Shown in pieces: positions 1 through 6,208 of a stretch of 16,330 bases of DNA; the first letter of the stretch is position 1, and the number at the start of each line of letters is the position of its first letter. The notes under the pieces were generated by a model. The model was not told the origin of the DNA. It saw only the letters and a program-made list of their open reading frames with translations, and did not search any database. Source of the DNA: Quadrisphaera sp. (GTDB lineage Bacteria; Actinomycetota; Actinomycetes; Actinomycetales; Quadrisphaeraceae); assembly GCA_029258695.1 (NCBI GenBank), contig JARIBR010000329.1:1-16330 (forward strand), read 5' to 3'. The position numbers and the translations under genes are program-made.

Positions 1-930
1 CTTGCCGAGCTCGTCCATCAGCCCGGTCTTGGTCTGCAGCCGTCCGGCGGTGTCGATGAGCAGCACGTCCGCCTCCAGCTCGGTCGCCGCGCGCACCCCC
101 TCGATGGCCACCGACGCCGGGTCGGCGCCCTCCTTCGGCGCACGGATGGTGGGCACGCCCACCCGGTCCCCCCACGTGGTCAGCTGCTCGGCGGCGGCGG
201 CGCGGAAGGTGTCGGCGGCGGCGAGCACCACGTCGACGTCCTCGGCGACGAGCAGGCGGGCCAGCTTGCCGACGGTGGTGGTCTTGCCCGTGCCGTTGAC
301 GCCGACGACGAGCACCACGGCCGGGCGGAGGCCGCCGCCGCGGGGGGTCACCTGGAGGCGGCGGTCCATGCCCGGGTCGACGGCCTCCAGCAGCTGGGTG
401 CGCAGCACCTCCTTGACGGAGGCGGAATCGCGGGTGCCGAGCACCGCGACGCGCTGGCGGAGCTTCTCGACGAGCTCCTGCGTGGGGCCGACGCCGAGGT
501 CGGCGAGCAGCAGGGTCTCCTCGACCTCGTCCCACGTCTCCTCGTCGATGGTGTCCCGCGAGAGCAGGGCGAGCAGGCCGCGGCCCAGCGCGGTGTTGGA
601 GCGGGCCAGGCGCTCGCGCAACCGGACGAGGCGCCCGGCCGCGGAGGGCGGCTTCTCGAGCTCGGGGGCCGGCACGGGAGCGGGCTCCGGCGGGGCCTCG
701 AGGACGTCCACGCCACCGCCGCCGACGTCCTCGACGGTGCGCATGGGCGAGTCCCGCGGGGTCTCCGCGTCGTCGCCGACGCCCGGCAGGCGCTCCTGCG
801 GCGGCGCCTCCATCTTCCGCTGACGGCCCCCGCGCCCACGGCGGAGCAGCCCCGTGACGGTGACGACCGCGGCAGCGACCAGCACCAGCACGACGCCGAT
901 GACGAGCTCGAGCGTGCTTCCCACATCCAC
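1..930 (-). CDS. ftsY: Signal recognition particle receptor FtsY (3' end outside window)
   Basis: FtsY is the membrane-associated SRP receptor GTPase that docks ribosome-nascent chain-SRP complexes at the translocon. The first 310 codons are visible; the C-terminus runs off the left edge. Residues about 7-29 form one hydrophobic segment followed by a basic stretch (RRGRGGRQRK), so the protein is probably membrane anchored, as in many actinobacteria. An acidic, proline-rich linker follows, then the helical N domain (about 90-165). The G domain has the P-loop GVNGTGKTTT from residue 210, DTFRAAAAEQL downstream, and DTAGR at 293-297. The start is GTG at 930 (a second GTG lies two codons later), preceded by GAGGA seven bases upstream. 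No TANNNT element lies in the 128 bp upstream. smc, the usual upstream neighbour in actinobacteria, is not there. Identity is certain. Confidence 0.97.
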   Translation of the reverse strand, partial: MDVGSTLELVIGVVLVLVAAAVVTVTGLLRRGRGGRQRKMEAPPQERLPGVGDDAETPRDSPMRTVEDVGGGGVDVLEAPPEPAPVPAPELEKPPSAAGRLVRLRERLARSNTALGRGLLALLSRDTIDEETWDEVEETLLLADLGVGPTQELVEKLRQRVAVLGTRDSASVKEVLRTQLLEAVDPGMDRRLQVTPRGGGLRPAVVLVVGVNGTGKTTTVGKLARLLVAEDVDVVLAAADTFRAAAAEQLTTWGDRVGVPTIRAPKEGADPASVAIEGVRAATELEADVLLIDTAGRLQTKTGLMDELGK

Positions 931-1002
931 GGCGCGATCCTCGCAGACCGCGCCGTCAGCGGGCCCGGCGCACCGCGCGCCCCAGGCGCACCACCGCCCA
1001 GC

Positions 1003-1041
1003 GGCGCCGGTCAGGGGCGCCGGTCAGGGGCGCCGGTCAGG
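1003..1041. repeat. Three perfect 13-bp tandem repeats between ftsY and the next gene
   Basis: The unit GGCGCCGGTCAGG occurs three times head to tail without mismatch, and two further G follow. The array fills the middle of the 128-bp gap between ftsY and the gene that ends at 1059. Each unit contains the palindrome GGCGCC, so the array can fold in several ways. It may act as a weak terminator for the upstream gene, or it may simply be a slippage-prone minisatellite. Confidence 0.8.
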
Positions 1042-1058
1042 GGACTGGGCTCAGGGGG

Positions 1059-1763
1059 TCAGACGATGCCGAGCACGTCCACGGTCGCGACGATCCCGGT
1101 CTCCAGGGTGCGGGTGGCCCCGTCCACGAGCAGCGTCCCGAACCTCACGGGGCTGCGGTCGACCGGGGTGTAGGTCGCGGGGATGCCGGTGACCAGCACG
1201 TACCCGTCGGCGGTGTCCGGGTCGAACCCGGGCTCGCCGGTCGGCGTGCCGTCCGTCTCGGTGAAGCGTCGCTCCTCCACCAGCAGGTCCCGCACCCGGC
1301 AGGGCGTCGCGGGCACGCCGGGCGGCACGTCGGGGCTGGCGAGGACGTGGCCGAGGACGTGCTGCTCGCCGCTGACCTCCGAGGGAGCGTCCCAGTAGAG
1401 GTGGGCGGCGCCGGCCCGCAGCAGGACGCGGTGGTGCTCGCGGGCGAAGTTCGCCTCGCTCAGCGTCTCCTCGAGCGCCGCGGCGCGGCGCTGGTCCTCG
1501 GTGAGCACGTCGTCGTCGGACATGCGCAGCGCCCCGGGCTCGACGTCGGGCAGGTCCTCGACCATCACGCGCAGCCGCACCAGCCCGCGGTCCTCGCCCG
1601 GCCCGGCGTCACCGCTGGCGACGAAGGTGAGGTGCCAGGAGACCTCGTCGCCCACGCTGGGGGCGCCGTAGGCAGCGACCGCGTCGGGGTCGAGGAACAC
1701 CGGCACCATCGTCGGCGGCTGGATGGCGGTGGATCCGGACGAGGGATTCTGCGGCGCGCTCAC
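1059..1763 (-). CDS. Uncharacterised protein in the position usually held by smc
   Basis: This is a 234-residue soluble-looking protein with no signal peptide or membrane segment. I do not recognise the family with confidence. A GDEVSWHLTF motif near residues 38-47 recalls, from memory only, small actinobacterial DUF6578-type proteins. The middle is rich in acidic and charged residues, and the C-terminal part (DGYVLVTGIPATYTPVD and after) looks like beta strands. The frame is open to GTG 1793, three bases after the mutM stop, but neither start has a Shine-Dalgarno sequence. GTG 1763 is preferred because TACCGT-N6 lies directly before it, which is a leaderless -10 layout. The ORF follows mutM on the same strand, where smc usually stands. 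It is probably a real gene, since its codon phase and charge pattern look protein-like; function unknown. Confidence 0.72.
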   Translation of the reverse strand: MSAPQNPSSGSTAIQPPTMVPVFLDPDAVAAYGAPSVGDEVSWHLTFVASGDAGPGEDRGLVRLRVMVEDLPDVEPGALRMSDDDVLTEDQRRAAALEETLSEANFAREHHRVLLRAGAAHLYWDAPSEVSGEQHVLGHVLASPDVPPGVPATPCRVRDLLVEERRFTETDGTPTGEPGFDPDTADGYVLVTGIPATYTPVDRSPVRFGTLLVDGATRTLETGIVATVDVLGIV

Positions 1764-1769
1764 GCGCGG

Positions 1770-1775
1770 ACGGTA
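1770..1775 (-). promoter_or_regulatory. Candidate leaderless -10 element for the 234-aa gene
   Basis: TACCGT on the minus strand is followed by six bases and then GTG 1763. Transcription would start on or next to the start codon. CTGACG lies 19 bp upstream of the hexamer and is a weak -35 match. There is no Shine-Dalgarno sequence. Confidence 0.45.
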
Positions 1776-1796
1776 GCGCGAGGCCAGCCCCACCCG

Positions 1797-2786
1797 TCAG
1801 GCGCGCGGATCGGGCTGGCAGCGCGGGCAGCGGTGCGACGAGCGGTTGGTGAAGGCCTCGCGGACGACCGGCGCGCCGCACCGCGGGCACGGACGCCCGG
1901 CGCGGCCGTAGACCGCCAGGCCGCGCTCGAAGGACCCGGAGGAGCCGTTGACGTCCACGTAGAGGGAGTCGAAGCTCGTCCCGCCCTGCGCGAGGGCCTC
2001 GGTCATCACCGCTCGCAGGTTCTCCAGGAGCTCGAGCACCACGCTGCGAGGCAGGGACGAGGTGGCGCGCTCGGCGTGCAGCCGGGAGCGCCACAGCGCC
2101 TCGTCGGCGTAGATGTTGCCCACCCCGGAGAGCAGGCGCTGGTCGAGGATCGCCCGCTTGACCGTGGTGCGCCGGCTGCGCAGGCGGGTGAGCACGGCGC
2201 CGGTGTCCAGCAGGGGGTCGAGCACGTCGCGGGCCACGTGCTCGACGCCTTCCGGGACCCGCGGGGCTGACGGGGCGGGCCCACCGTCGGCGCCCCGCCC
2301 GGTGCCGCCGGCGAGGCCGTCCGCGGTGGGGACGAGGGGCACCAGCGACAGGCCGCCGAACATCCGCTGGTCGACGAACCGCAGCTCACGACCGCCGAGG
2401 GAGGGCGCGGGACGCGCCACGCCGAGACCGTCGGCGTCGTCGGCGTCGTCAGCGGGGGGCGCGTCGCCCGCGCGATCGACGAAGCGCACCCGCACCCGCA
2501 GGTGCTTCTCGTCCTCGGCGACGGGCGGCTCGAGCAGCAGCTGTCCGCTCATCCCCAGGTGCGCGAGCAGCGCGTGGTCGTCGTCGAGCTCGCACCACAG
2601 GTACTTCCCCCGGCGGGCGACGTCGGTGATGACACGCCCGCGCAGGCGGGCCGAGAAGTCGTCGGGCCCGGCCACGTGCCGGCGGACCGGTCGCGGGTGC
2701 AGGACGCAGACGGACGCCACCTGCTCACCCACGACCCACCGGGCGAGCCCACGGCGCACCACCTCGACCTCGGGCAGCTCGGGCAC
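1797..2786 (-). CDS. mutM: Formamidopyrimidine-DNA glycosylase (Fpg/MutM)
   Basis: This bifunctional glycosylase/AP lyase removes 8-oxoguanine and formamidopyrimidines in base excision repair. The N-terminus reads MPELPEVE, so the catalytic Pro2 and Glu3 are present after Met removal. Other landmarks are Lys61 (RRGKYLW), HLGMSG at 76-81, DQRMFGG at 139-145, the H2TH stretch [15 protein letters not shown] (218-232), and a C-terminal zinc finger with Cys300, Cys303, Cys320 and Cys323. At 329 residues it is longer than the usual 270-290. The excess sits in two low-complexity inserts, at about 106-130 (acidic, Ala/Asp rich) and 153-178 (Gly/Pro rich). The GTG start lies six bases after the rnc stop, so it is probably co-transcribed with rnc. 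Identity is certain. Confidence 0.97.
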   Translation of the reverse strand: MPELPEVEVVRRGLARWVVGEQVASVCVLHPRPVRRHVAGPDDFSARLRGRVITDVARRGKYLWCELDDDHALLAHLGMSGQLLLEPPVAEDEKHLRVRVRFVDRAGDAPPADDADDADGLGVARPAPSLGGRELRFVDQRMFGGLSLVPLVPTADGLAGGTGRGADGGPAPSAPRVPEGVEHVARDVLDPLLDTGAVLTRLRSRRTTVKRAILDQRLLSGVGNIYADEALWRSRLHAERATSSLPRSVVLELLENLRAVMTEALAQGGTSFDSLYVDVNGSSGSFERGLAVYGRAGRPCPRCGAPVVREAFTNRSSHRCPRCQPDPRA

Positions 2787-2792
2787 GGCCGG

Positions 2793-3572
2793 TCAGGCCC
2801 CGGGCGCCGGCGTGGCCGCGGGTGGTGCGTCAGCGCGGTCAGCCGGTGGACGGGCGACGGTGTCGGAGAGGGGCGGGGCCGACAGCGTGGCGTGGGCGTC
2901 GGCGGCCGCCGCCTGCTCCGCCTCCTTCTTGCTGCCCCCGGTGCCCGTGCCCCTCGCGGGGGCGTCCGGAGCCGGGGCGGCGCCGACGGAGTCGGCCATC
3001 ACCACGCGAGCGGTGAAGGTGCGGGCGTGGTCGGGACCGGCGGTCTCGACGCGGTACTCCGGGGCGCCCAGCCCGCGGGCCGCGCACAGCTCCTGCAGCG
3101 AGGTCTTCCAGTCCAGGCCGGCGCCCAGGGTGGCGGATCGCTCCATGAGCGGCTCGACGAGGCGCAGGACCAGCTCGCGCGCGGTGTCGATGCCGTTGGA
3201 GAGGTACACCGCGCCGATGACGGCCTCGGTGGTGTCGGCGAGGATGGAGGCCTTGGTGCGCCCCCCGGTGCCCTCCTCACCCCGGCCCAGGCGCACGCAG
3301 TCCCCGAGCCCGAGACCCTCGGCGACCTCGGCGAGGGCCCGCATGTTGACCACCGCCGAGCGCAGCTTGGCGAGCTGGCCCTCGGGAACGTCGGGGTGGC
3401 GGCGGTAGAGCTCGTCGGTGACCACCAGCCCGAGCACCGAGTCCCCGAGGAACTCCAGGCGCTCGTTGGTCGGCGCCATGCCGTTCTCGTAGGACCAGGA
3501 GCGGTGCACCAGCGCCAGCTCCAGCAACCCGGTGTCCAGCGGGACCGCGAGCACCTCTCGCAGCCGGGTCAC
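2793..3572 (-). CDS. rnc: Ribonuclease III
   Basis: RNase III is the double-strand-specific endonuclease that processes rRNA precursors and structured mRNAs. The 259-residue protein has the signature [11 protein letters not shown] at 36-46 (Asp44 metal-binding) and the second catalytic pair in [11 protein letters not shown] (Asp113, Glu116). A double-stranded RNA-binding domain starts at DWKTSLQEL (154) and ends with [14 protein letters not shown]. Within that domain, about 13 Ala/Pro-rich residues (195-207) separate the strand [11 protein letters not shown] from the GTGGSKK motif. The tail after residue 231 is disordered and Pro/Ala rich. GTG 3572 is the first usable start after the rpmF stop; AGGAGGAG lies upstream at a rather long spacing of about 15. 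The gene sits between rpmF and mutM, the normal actinobacterial order. Confidence 0.96.
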   Translation of the reverse strand: MTRLREVLAVPLDTGLLELALVHRSWSYENGMAPTNERLEFLGDSVLGLVVTDELYRRHPDVPEGQLAKLRSAVVNMRALAEVAEGLGLGDCVRLGRGEEGTGGRTKASILADTTEAVIGAVYLSNGIDTARELVLRLVEPLMERSATLGAGLDWKTSLQELCAARGLGAPEYRVETAGPDHARTFTARVVMADSVGAAPAPDAPARGTGTGGSKKEAEQAAAADAHATLSAPPLSDTVARPPADRADAPPAATPAPGA

Positions 3573-3628
3573 CGCAGCGCCGCGCCGCTCCTCCTCACGG
3601 GCGGTGCGAGCCGCCCGGCGCGATCCGC

Positions 3629-3832
3629 TCAGAGGTCCTTGACCTTGCGGCCCTTGTACTCGAGGTACAGCGGGGTGCCGGCGGAGTCGGAGACCACGCG
3701 CGCCCGGTGCGGGCGGAAGAACGTCGTCTGACCGTTCTCCACGGTCGTGGACAGCGTCGTGGCGGTGGTCTTCCACGCCGAGCGGCGGTGGCGGGTGTTG
3801 GAGCGGGAGAGCTTGCGCTTCGGGACGGCCAT
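3629..3832 (-). CDS. rpmF: Ribosomal protein bL32, cysteine-free form
   Basis: This is a small basic 67-residue protein of the 50S subunit. It opens with the conserved [20 protein letters not shown]. The usual L32 zinc ribbon (two CxxC pairs) is absent and the protein contains no cysteine at all, so it is the zinc-independent type. The C-terminal half ([16 protein letters not shown] through YKGRKVKDL) keeps the PHR and YKGRKV positions. The ATG at 3832 has a perfect AGGAGG (complement of 3840-3845) seven bases upstream, which fixes the start. The gene lies between the DUF177 gene and rnc on the same strand, the standard order. Confidence 0.95.
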   Translation of the reverse strand: MAVPKRKLSRSNTRHRRSAWKTTATTLSTTVENGQTTFFRPHRARVVSDSAGTPLYLEYKGRKVKDL

Positions 3833-3896
3833 GGCGGTTCCTCCTGGGGACGGCCCCGCTGATCGGTCCGGGGCGCTCGGTGGTGGTGGGTGGGCG

Positions 3897-4457
3897 TCAG
3901 TCTCGACGGTCGGCGTGGCTCGCCCCGCCGGTGAGCTGCGAGAGCACCGCCCACCGGGGGTCGAGGTCGTCGGGCAGCTCGGCGTCGTCGGGGACCGGCT
4001 CGTCGGGCACCCCGTACTGGGTGGGCATCCCCGCGCAGTCGTCACGGCACACCGGCTGGAAGGGCAGGGTCGGCACCAGGACGTCACGCAGCGCCGGCTC
4101 GAGGTCGAGGAGGTCCCCGTCGAGGGCCCGGACGTCCTCGTCGTCGGCCGAGGAGGCGCCGTCGTAGGCGTACAGCTCCTGGAGGCGGACGGCGAACCGG
4201 GAGTCGACGGGGTCGAGGCAGCGCACGCACTCCCCCGTGACGCGACCGGAGACCGTGCCCGAGACGAGCACGCCCTCCATGACGGACTCGAGCAGGAGGT
4301 CGAAGGTCAGGGGCGAGCCCTGGGCGACGCCGATCACGTCGGTGCCGAGGTCTGCCGGAGCGGGGGCCTCACGGGAGAGCCGGTGGCTGGCACCGGGACG
4401 TCGCCCGAGGTCGCGGGTGTCGACGACCAGCGGCGAGCGCGGGTGACGAGCGGTCAT
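3897..4457 (-). CDS. DUF177 / YceD family protein
   Basis: This 186-residue protein belongs to the DUF177 (YceD) family, which almost always precedes rpmF. Members have been linked to 23S rRNA or ribosome metabolism, but the molecular activity is not settled. The conserved core GECVRCLDPV holds Cys77 and Cys80, followed by F..RLQELYAY. A second pair, Cys137 and Cys141, occurs in PVCRDDCAGMP, where many relatives have another cysteine two residues further on. The C-terminal PDDLDPRWAVLSQL (163-176) is typical. The ATG at 4457 was chosen because upstream codons are not conserved-looking; AGGA lies about 12 bases upstream. rpmF follows after 64 bp. TAGCCT overlapping the coaD stop (complement of 4598-4603) is a possible but unsupported -10 for this operon. 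Confidence 0.9.
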   Translation of the reverse strand: MTARHPRSPLVVDTRDLGRRPGASHRLSREAPAPADLGTDVIGVAQGSPLTFDLLLESVMEGVLVSGTVSGRVTGECVRCLDPVDSRFAVRLQELYAYDGASSADDEDVRALDGDLLDLEPALRDVLVPTLPFQPVCRDDCAGMPTQYGVPDEPVPDDAELPDDLDPRWAVLSQLTGGASHADRRD

Positions 4458-4545
4458 GGTGAGTCGAGGTCCTGTGCTGGTGGGGGCCGATGGGTGCTGG
4501 GAGGTGCTCGATCTGGGTCGCGCTCGACGGGCTGCCCGGTGGTGA

Positions 4546-4560
4546 CCGGGGCTGCCCCGG
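4546..4560. other. Short GC hairpin in the coaD-DUF177 gap
   Basis: CCGGGGCTGCCCCGG folds into a six-base-pair stem with a three-base loop. It lies in the 143-bp stretch between the coaD stop and the DUF177 start. There is no T-run on either side. It might end coaD transcription or be part of the DUF177 leader. Apart from this hairpin and TAGCCT at the coaD stop, I see nothing else in the gap. Confidence 0.3.
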
Positions 4561-4600
4561 CGACCGAGCGCCGGGTCTGGTCCGGACGCGACCTCACAGG

Positions 4601-5110
4601 CTACCCGCTCTCGGGGCGGGCCCGTGCAGCGAGGGCGTCGGCCAGCACCGGCACCACGGCGGCGGGGACGAGGTCGCTCACGTCGGCGCCGAGACCGGCC
4701 ACCTCCTTGACCATCGACGAGGACACGTGCGCCCACGCGGGGTCGGCGCTGAGCAGGACGGTCTCGACGCCGGTGAGGTGACGGTTCATCAGCGCCATGG
4801 GGGTCTCGTGCTCCACGTCCGAGGCGGTGCGCACCCCCTTGACGATGGCCGCGGCGCCGAGGTCGGCCGCCTGGCGCGCGAGCAGCCCGCCGTCGAGCAT
4901 CACCACCCGCACCCGGTCCGCGACGTCGGTCGTGGCGAGGACCTCCCGCAGCAGGTCGGCGCGCCGCTGCCCGGGCAGGAGCGGGGTCTTGGCGTGGTTG
5001 GTGGCGACGGCGACGACCACCTCGTCGAACAGCGCAGCGGCCCTGACCACCACGTCGAGGTGCCCGAGGGTGGGCGGGTCGAAGGAGCCGGGGCACACCG
5101 CGAGACGCAC
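4601..5110 (-). CDS. coaD: Phosphopantetheine adenylyltransferase (PPAT)
   Basis: CoaD transfers AMP from ATP to 4'-phosphopantetheine, the penultimate step of coenzyme A synthesis, in the cytoplasm. The 169-residue length matches the family. The nucleotidyltransferase motif GSFDPPTLGH covers residues 8-17 (the T/HxGH site), VKGVR is at 90-94, and SSSMVKE at 130-136 is the C-terminal ATP-binding signature. The frame opens at GTG 5128, abutting the rsmD stop. I chose GTG 5110, which gives the standard MRLAVCPGSFDP start and has TAGGGT-N7 directly before it. It sits directly downstream of rsmD, the usual pairing. Confidence 0.95.
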   Translation of the reverse strand: MRLAVCPGSFDPPTLGHLDVVVRAAALFDEVVVAVATNHAKTPLLPGQRRADLLREVLATTDVADRVRVVMLDGGLLARQAADLGAAAIVKGVRTASDVEHETPMALMNRHLTGVETVLLSADPAWAHVSSSMVKEVAGLGADVSDLVPAAVVPVLADALAARARPESG

Positions 5111-5117
5111 GGCCGCG

Positions 5118-5123
5118 ACCCTA
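5118..5123 (-). promoter_or_regulatory. Candidate leaderless -10 element for coaD
   Basis: TAGGGT on the minus strand is followed by seven bases and GTG 5110. The hexamer lies just inside the 18-bp gap after the rsmD stop, so coaD may have its own leaderless promoter besides read-through from rsmD. The same bases contain AGGG, eight bases from the start, which could instead serve as a Shine-Dalgarno sequence. No -35 match was found. Confidence 0.35.
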
Positions 5124-5128
5124 GCCAC

Positions 5129-5767
5129 TCACGCTCCGGCGCGCTGGGGGTCGACGTCCGGGCCGGCCTCGCCAGGCCCCGACGCGGCCTCGGCGGTCCG
5201 CGCCGACCACAGCGCGGCCTCCCCGTAGCGCCGGACGTCCAGGGGCTCCAGGACCGCCGGCCAGCGCGGCTGCGGTGAGCGACGGCCCCGCTCGACCACC
5301 ACGAGGGCGTCGCGGGCCAACCACCCTCGGGTCAGCGCGTCGAGCACGCCGCCCAGCTCCACCTCGTCCACGTCGTACGGGGGGTCGGCCAGCACGAGGT
5401 CGAAGGGTCGCGCTGCGCCGACCGCCTCGAGCCCGGCGGCCAGCACCGTGGTCACCGGGCCGGCGCGCACCTCCACCGAGGTGGCGCCGGCAGCGGCCAG
5501 CGCGTGCGCGTTGCGCCGGGCCGCACGCACCGCCGGCTGGGCCCTCTCCACGAGCAGCACCGCCGCCGCCCCCCGACTGGCGGCCTCCAGGCCGAGCGCG
5601 CCGGTGCCGGCGTAGAGGTCGAGCACGCGTGAGCCCTCGACCCACCCGTCGTGCTCCAGGCGGGAGAACAGCGCCTCGCGGGCCCGGTCCGACGTCGGCC
5701 GGGTGCCCTCCCCGGGCGGGACGAGGAGCGTGCGGCCCTTGGCGGCGCCGGCGATGATGCGCGTCAC
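5129..5767 (-). CDS. rsmD: 16S rRNA (guanine(966)-N2)-methyltransferase RsmD
   Basis: RsmD methylates G966 of 16S rRNA with S-adenosylmethionine. The 212-residue protein shows the conserved N-terminus MTRIIAGAAKGRTL, the TRPTSDRAREALF block (22-34), the SAM-binding loop VLDLYAGTGALGLEA (48-62) and the catalytic ADPPY motif (127-131). The C-terminal 25 residues (Ala/Gly/Pro rich) extend beyond the usual domain. The GTG start at 5767 has no clear Shine-Dalgarno sequence, although CACCCT-N7 precedes it. The stop codon directly abuts the longest possible coaD frame, consistent with an rsmD-coaD unit. Confidence 0.95.
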   Translation of the reverse strand: MTRIIAGAAKGRTLLVPPGEGTRPTSDRAREALFSRLEHDGWVEGSRVLDLYAGTGALGLEAASRGAAAVLLVERAQPAVRAARRNAHALAAAGATSVEVRAGPVTTVLAAGLEAVGAARPFDLVLADPPYDVDEVELGGVLDALTRGWLARDALVVVERGRRSPQPRWPAVLEPLDVRRYGEAALWSARTAEAASGPGEAGPDVDPQRAGA

Positions 5768-5809
5768 GCACGCCAGGGTGCCCCACCTCCGGCGTGGCGC
5801 CGGGCCGGG

Positions 5810-6139
5810 TCAGCGCTCCTCGTCGAGGTCGGCGTGGTCCCGCGGCCCCGGGTCGTCGGTCGAGCCGTGGTCCGGGCGGTCGCGGCCGTCGGCGGGGCCG
5901 CTGCGCAGCCGCTCGAGGTGACGGAGCACCACCGAGGCCACGAGCAGGGCGATCCCCAGCTGGAGCACGGCGTCCCCGAGCCGGGAGAGCGCGAGGACCA
6001 GGACGAAGGACGCGTCGGGCCCGTACCCCACGTCGTCGCCGAGCAGGTCACCGAAGGGGGCGAGGAACGCGAGCAGCCCCAGCGCGACGGCGACCCACCC
6101 GGTGGTCCAGCAGGTTCTCGCGCTCAGCAGCGGCGGCAC
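5810..6139 (-). CDS. Small two-helix membrane protein
   Basis: This 109-residue protein is not a family I recognise. Two hydrophobic helices are predicted by eye, at about 13-32 (GWVAVALGLLAFLAPF) and about 54-72 (LGDAVLQLGIALLVASVVL). A third hydrophobic stretch at 44-52 could be part of the second helix. The tail from residue 78 is hydrophilic, strongly charged and ends DLDEER. The GTG start has AAGGAG five bases upstream, so translation from here is well supported. It lies 42 bp upstream of rsmD and is divergent from the photolyase-like gene, sharing a 69-bp control region with it. A role tied to either neighbour is only a guess. Confidence 0.75.
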   Translation of the reverse strand: MPPLLSARTCWTTGWVAVALGLLAFLAPFGDLLGDDVGYGPDASFVLVLALSRLGDAVLQLGIALLVASVVLRHLERLRSGPADGRDRPDHGSTDDPGPRDHADLDEER

Positions 6140-6154
6140 GGGGTCTCCTTCGAC

Positions 6155-6194
6155 GGGCTCGGACGGGCTCGGTCTGGCTCGGTCGTGCTCGGAC
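6155..6194. repeat. Four 10-bp direct repeats in a divergent promoter region
   Basis: The units GGGCTCGGAC, GGGCTCGGTC, TGGCTCGGTC and GTGCTCGGAC stand exactly head to tail, with GCTCGG invariant at a 10-bp period. The array lies 15 bases from the start codon of the gene on each side. Helical phasing and symmetrical placement suggest an operator or activator site. The 69-bp gap contains no TA dinucleotide, so neither gene has an ordinary TANNNT -10 element there. Confidence 0.7.
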
Positions 6195-6208
6195 GGGCGG
6201 TCCCGGCC

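Noticed and set aside
1347..2270. A 307-codon plus-strand frame over the 234-aa gene and mutM
   Set aside because: It lies antisense to mutM motifs, has no conserved pattern and no ribosome-binding site, so it is a shadow.
2113..3408. Long plus-strand frames over mutM and rnc
   Set aside because: The translation is low-complexity Arg/Ser/Pro text opposite two certain genes. It is an antisense shadow.
3573..3776. N-terminal extension of RNase III to 3776
   Set aside because: It would run antiparallel-free but in another frame through rpmF, and lacks any conserved residues. GTG 3572 is the first sensible start.
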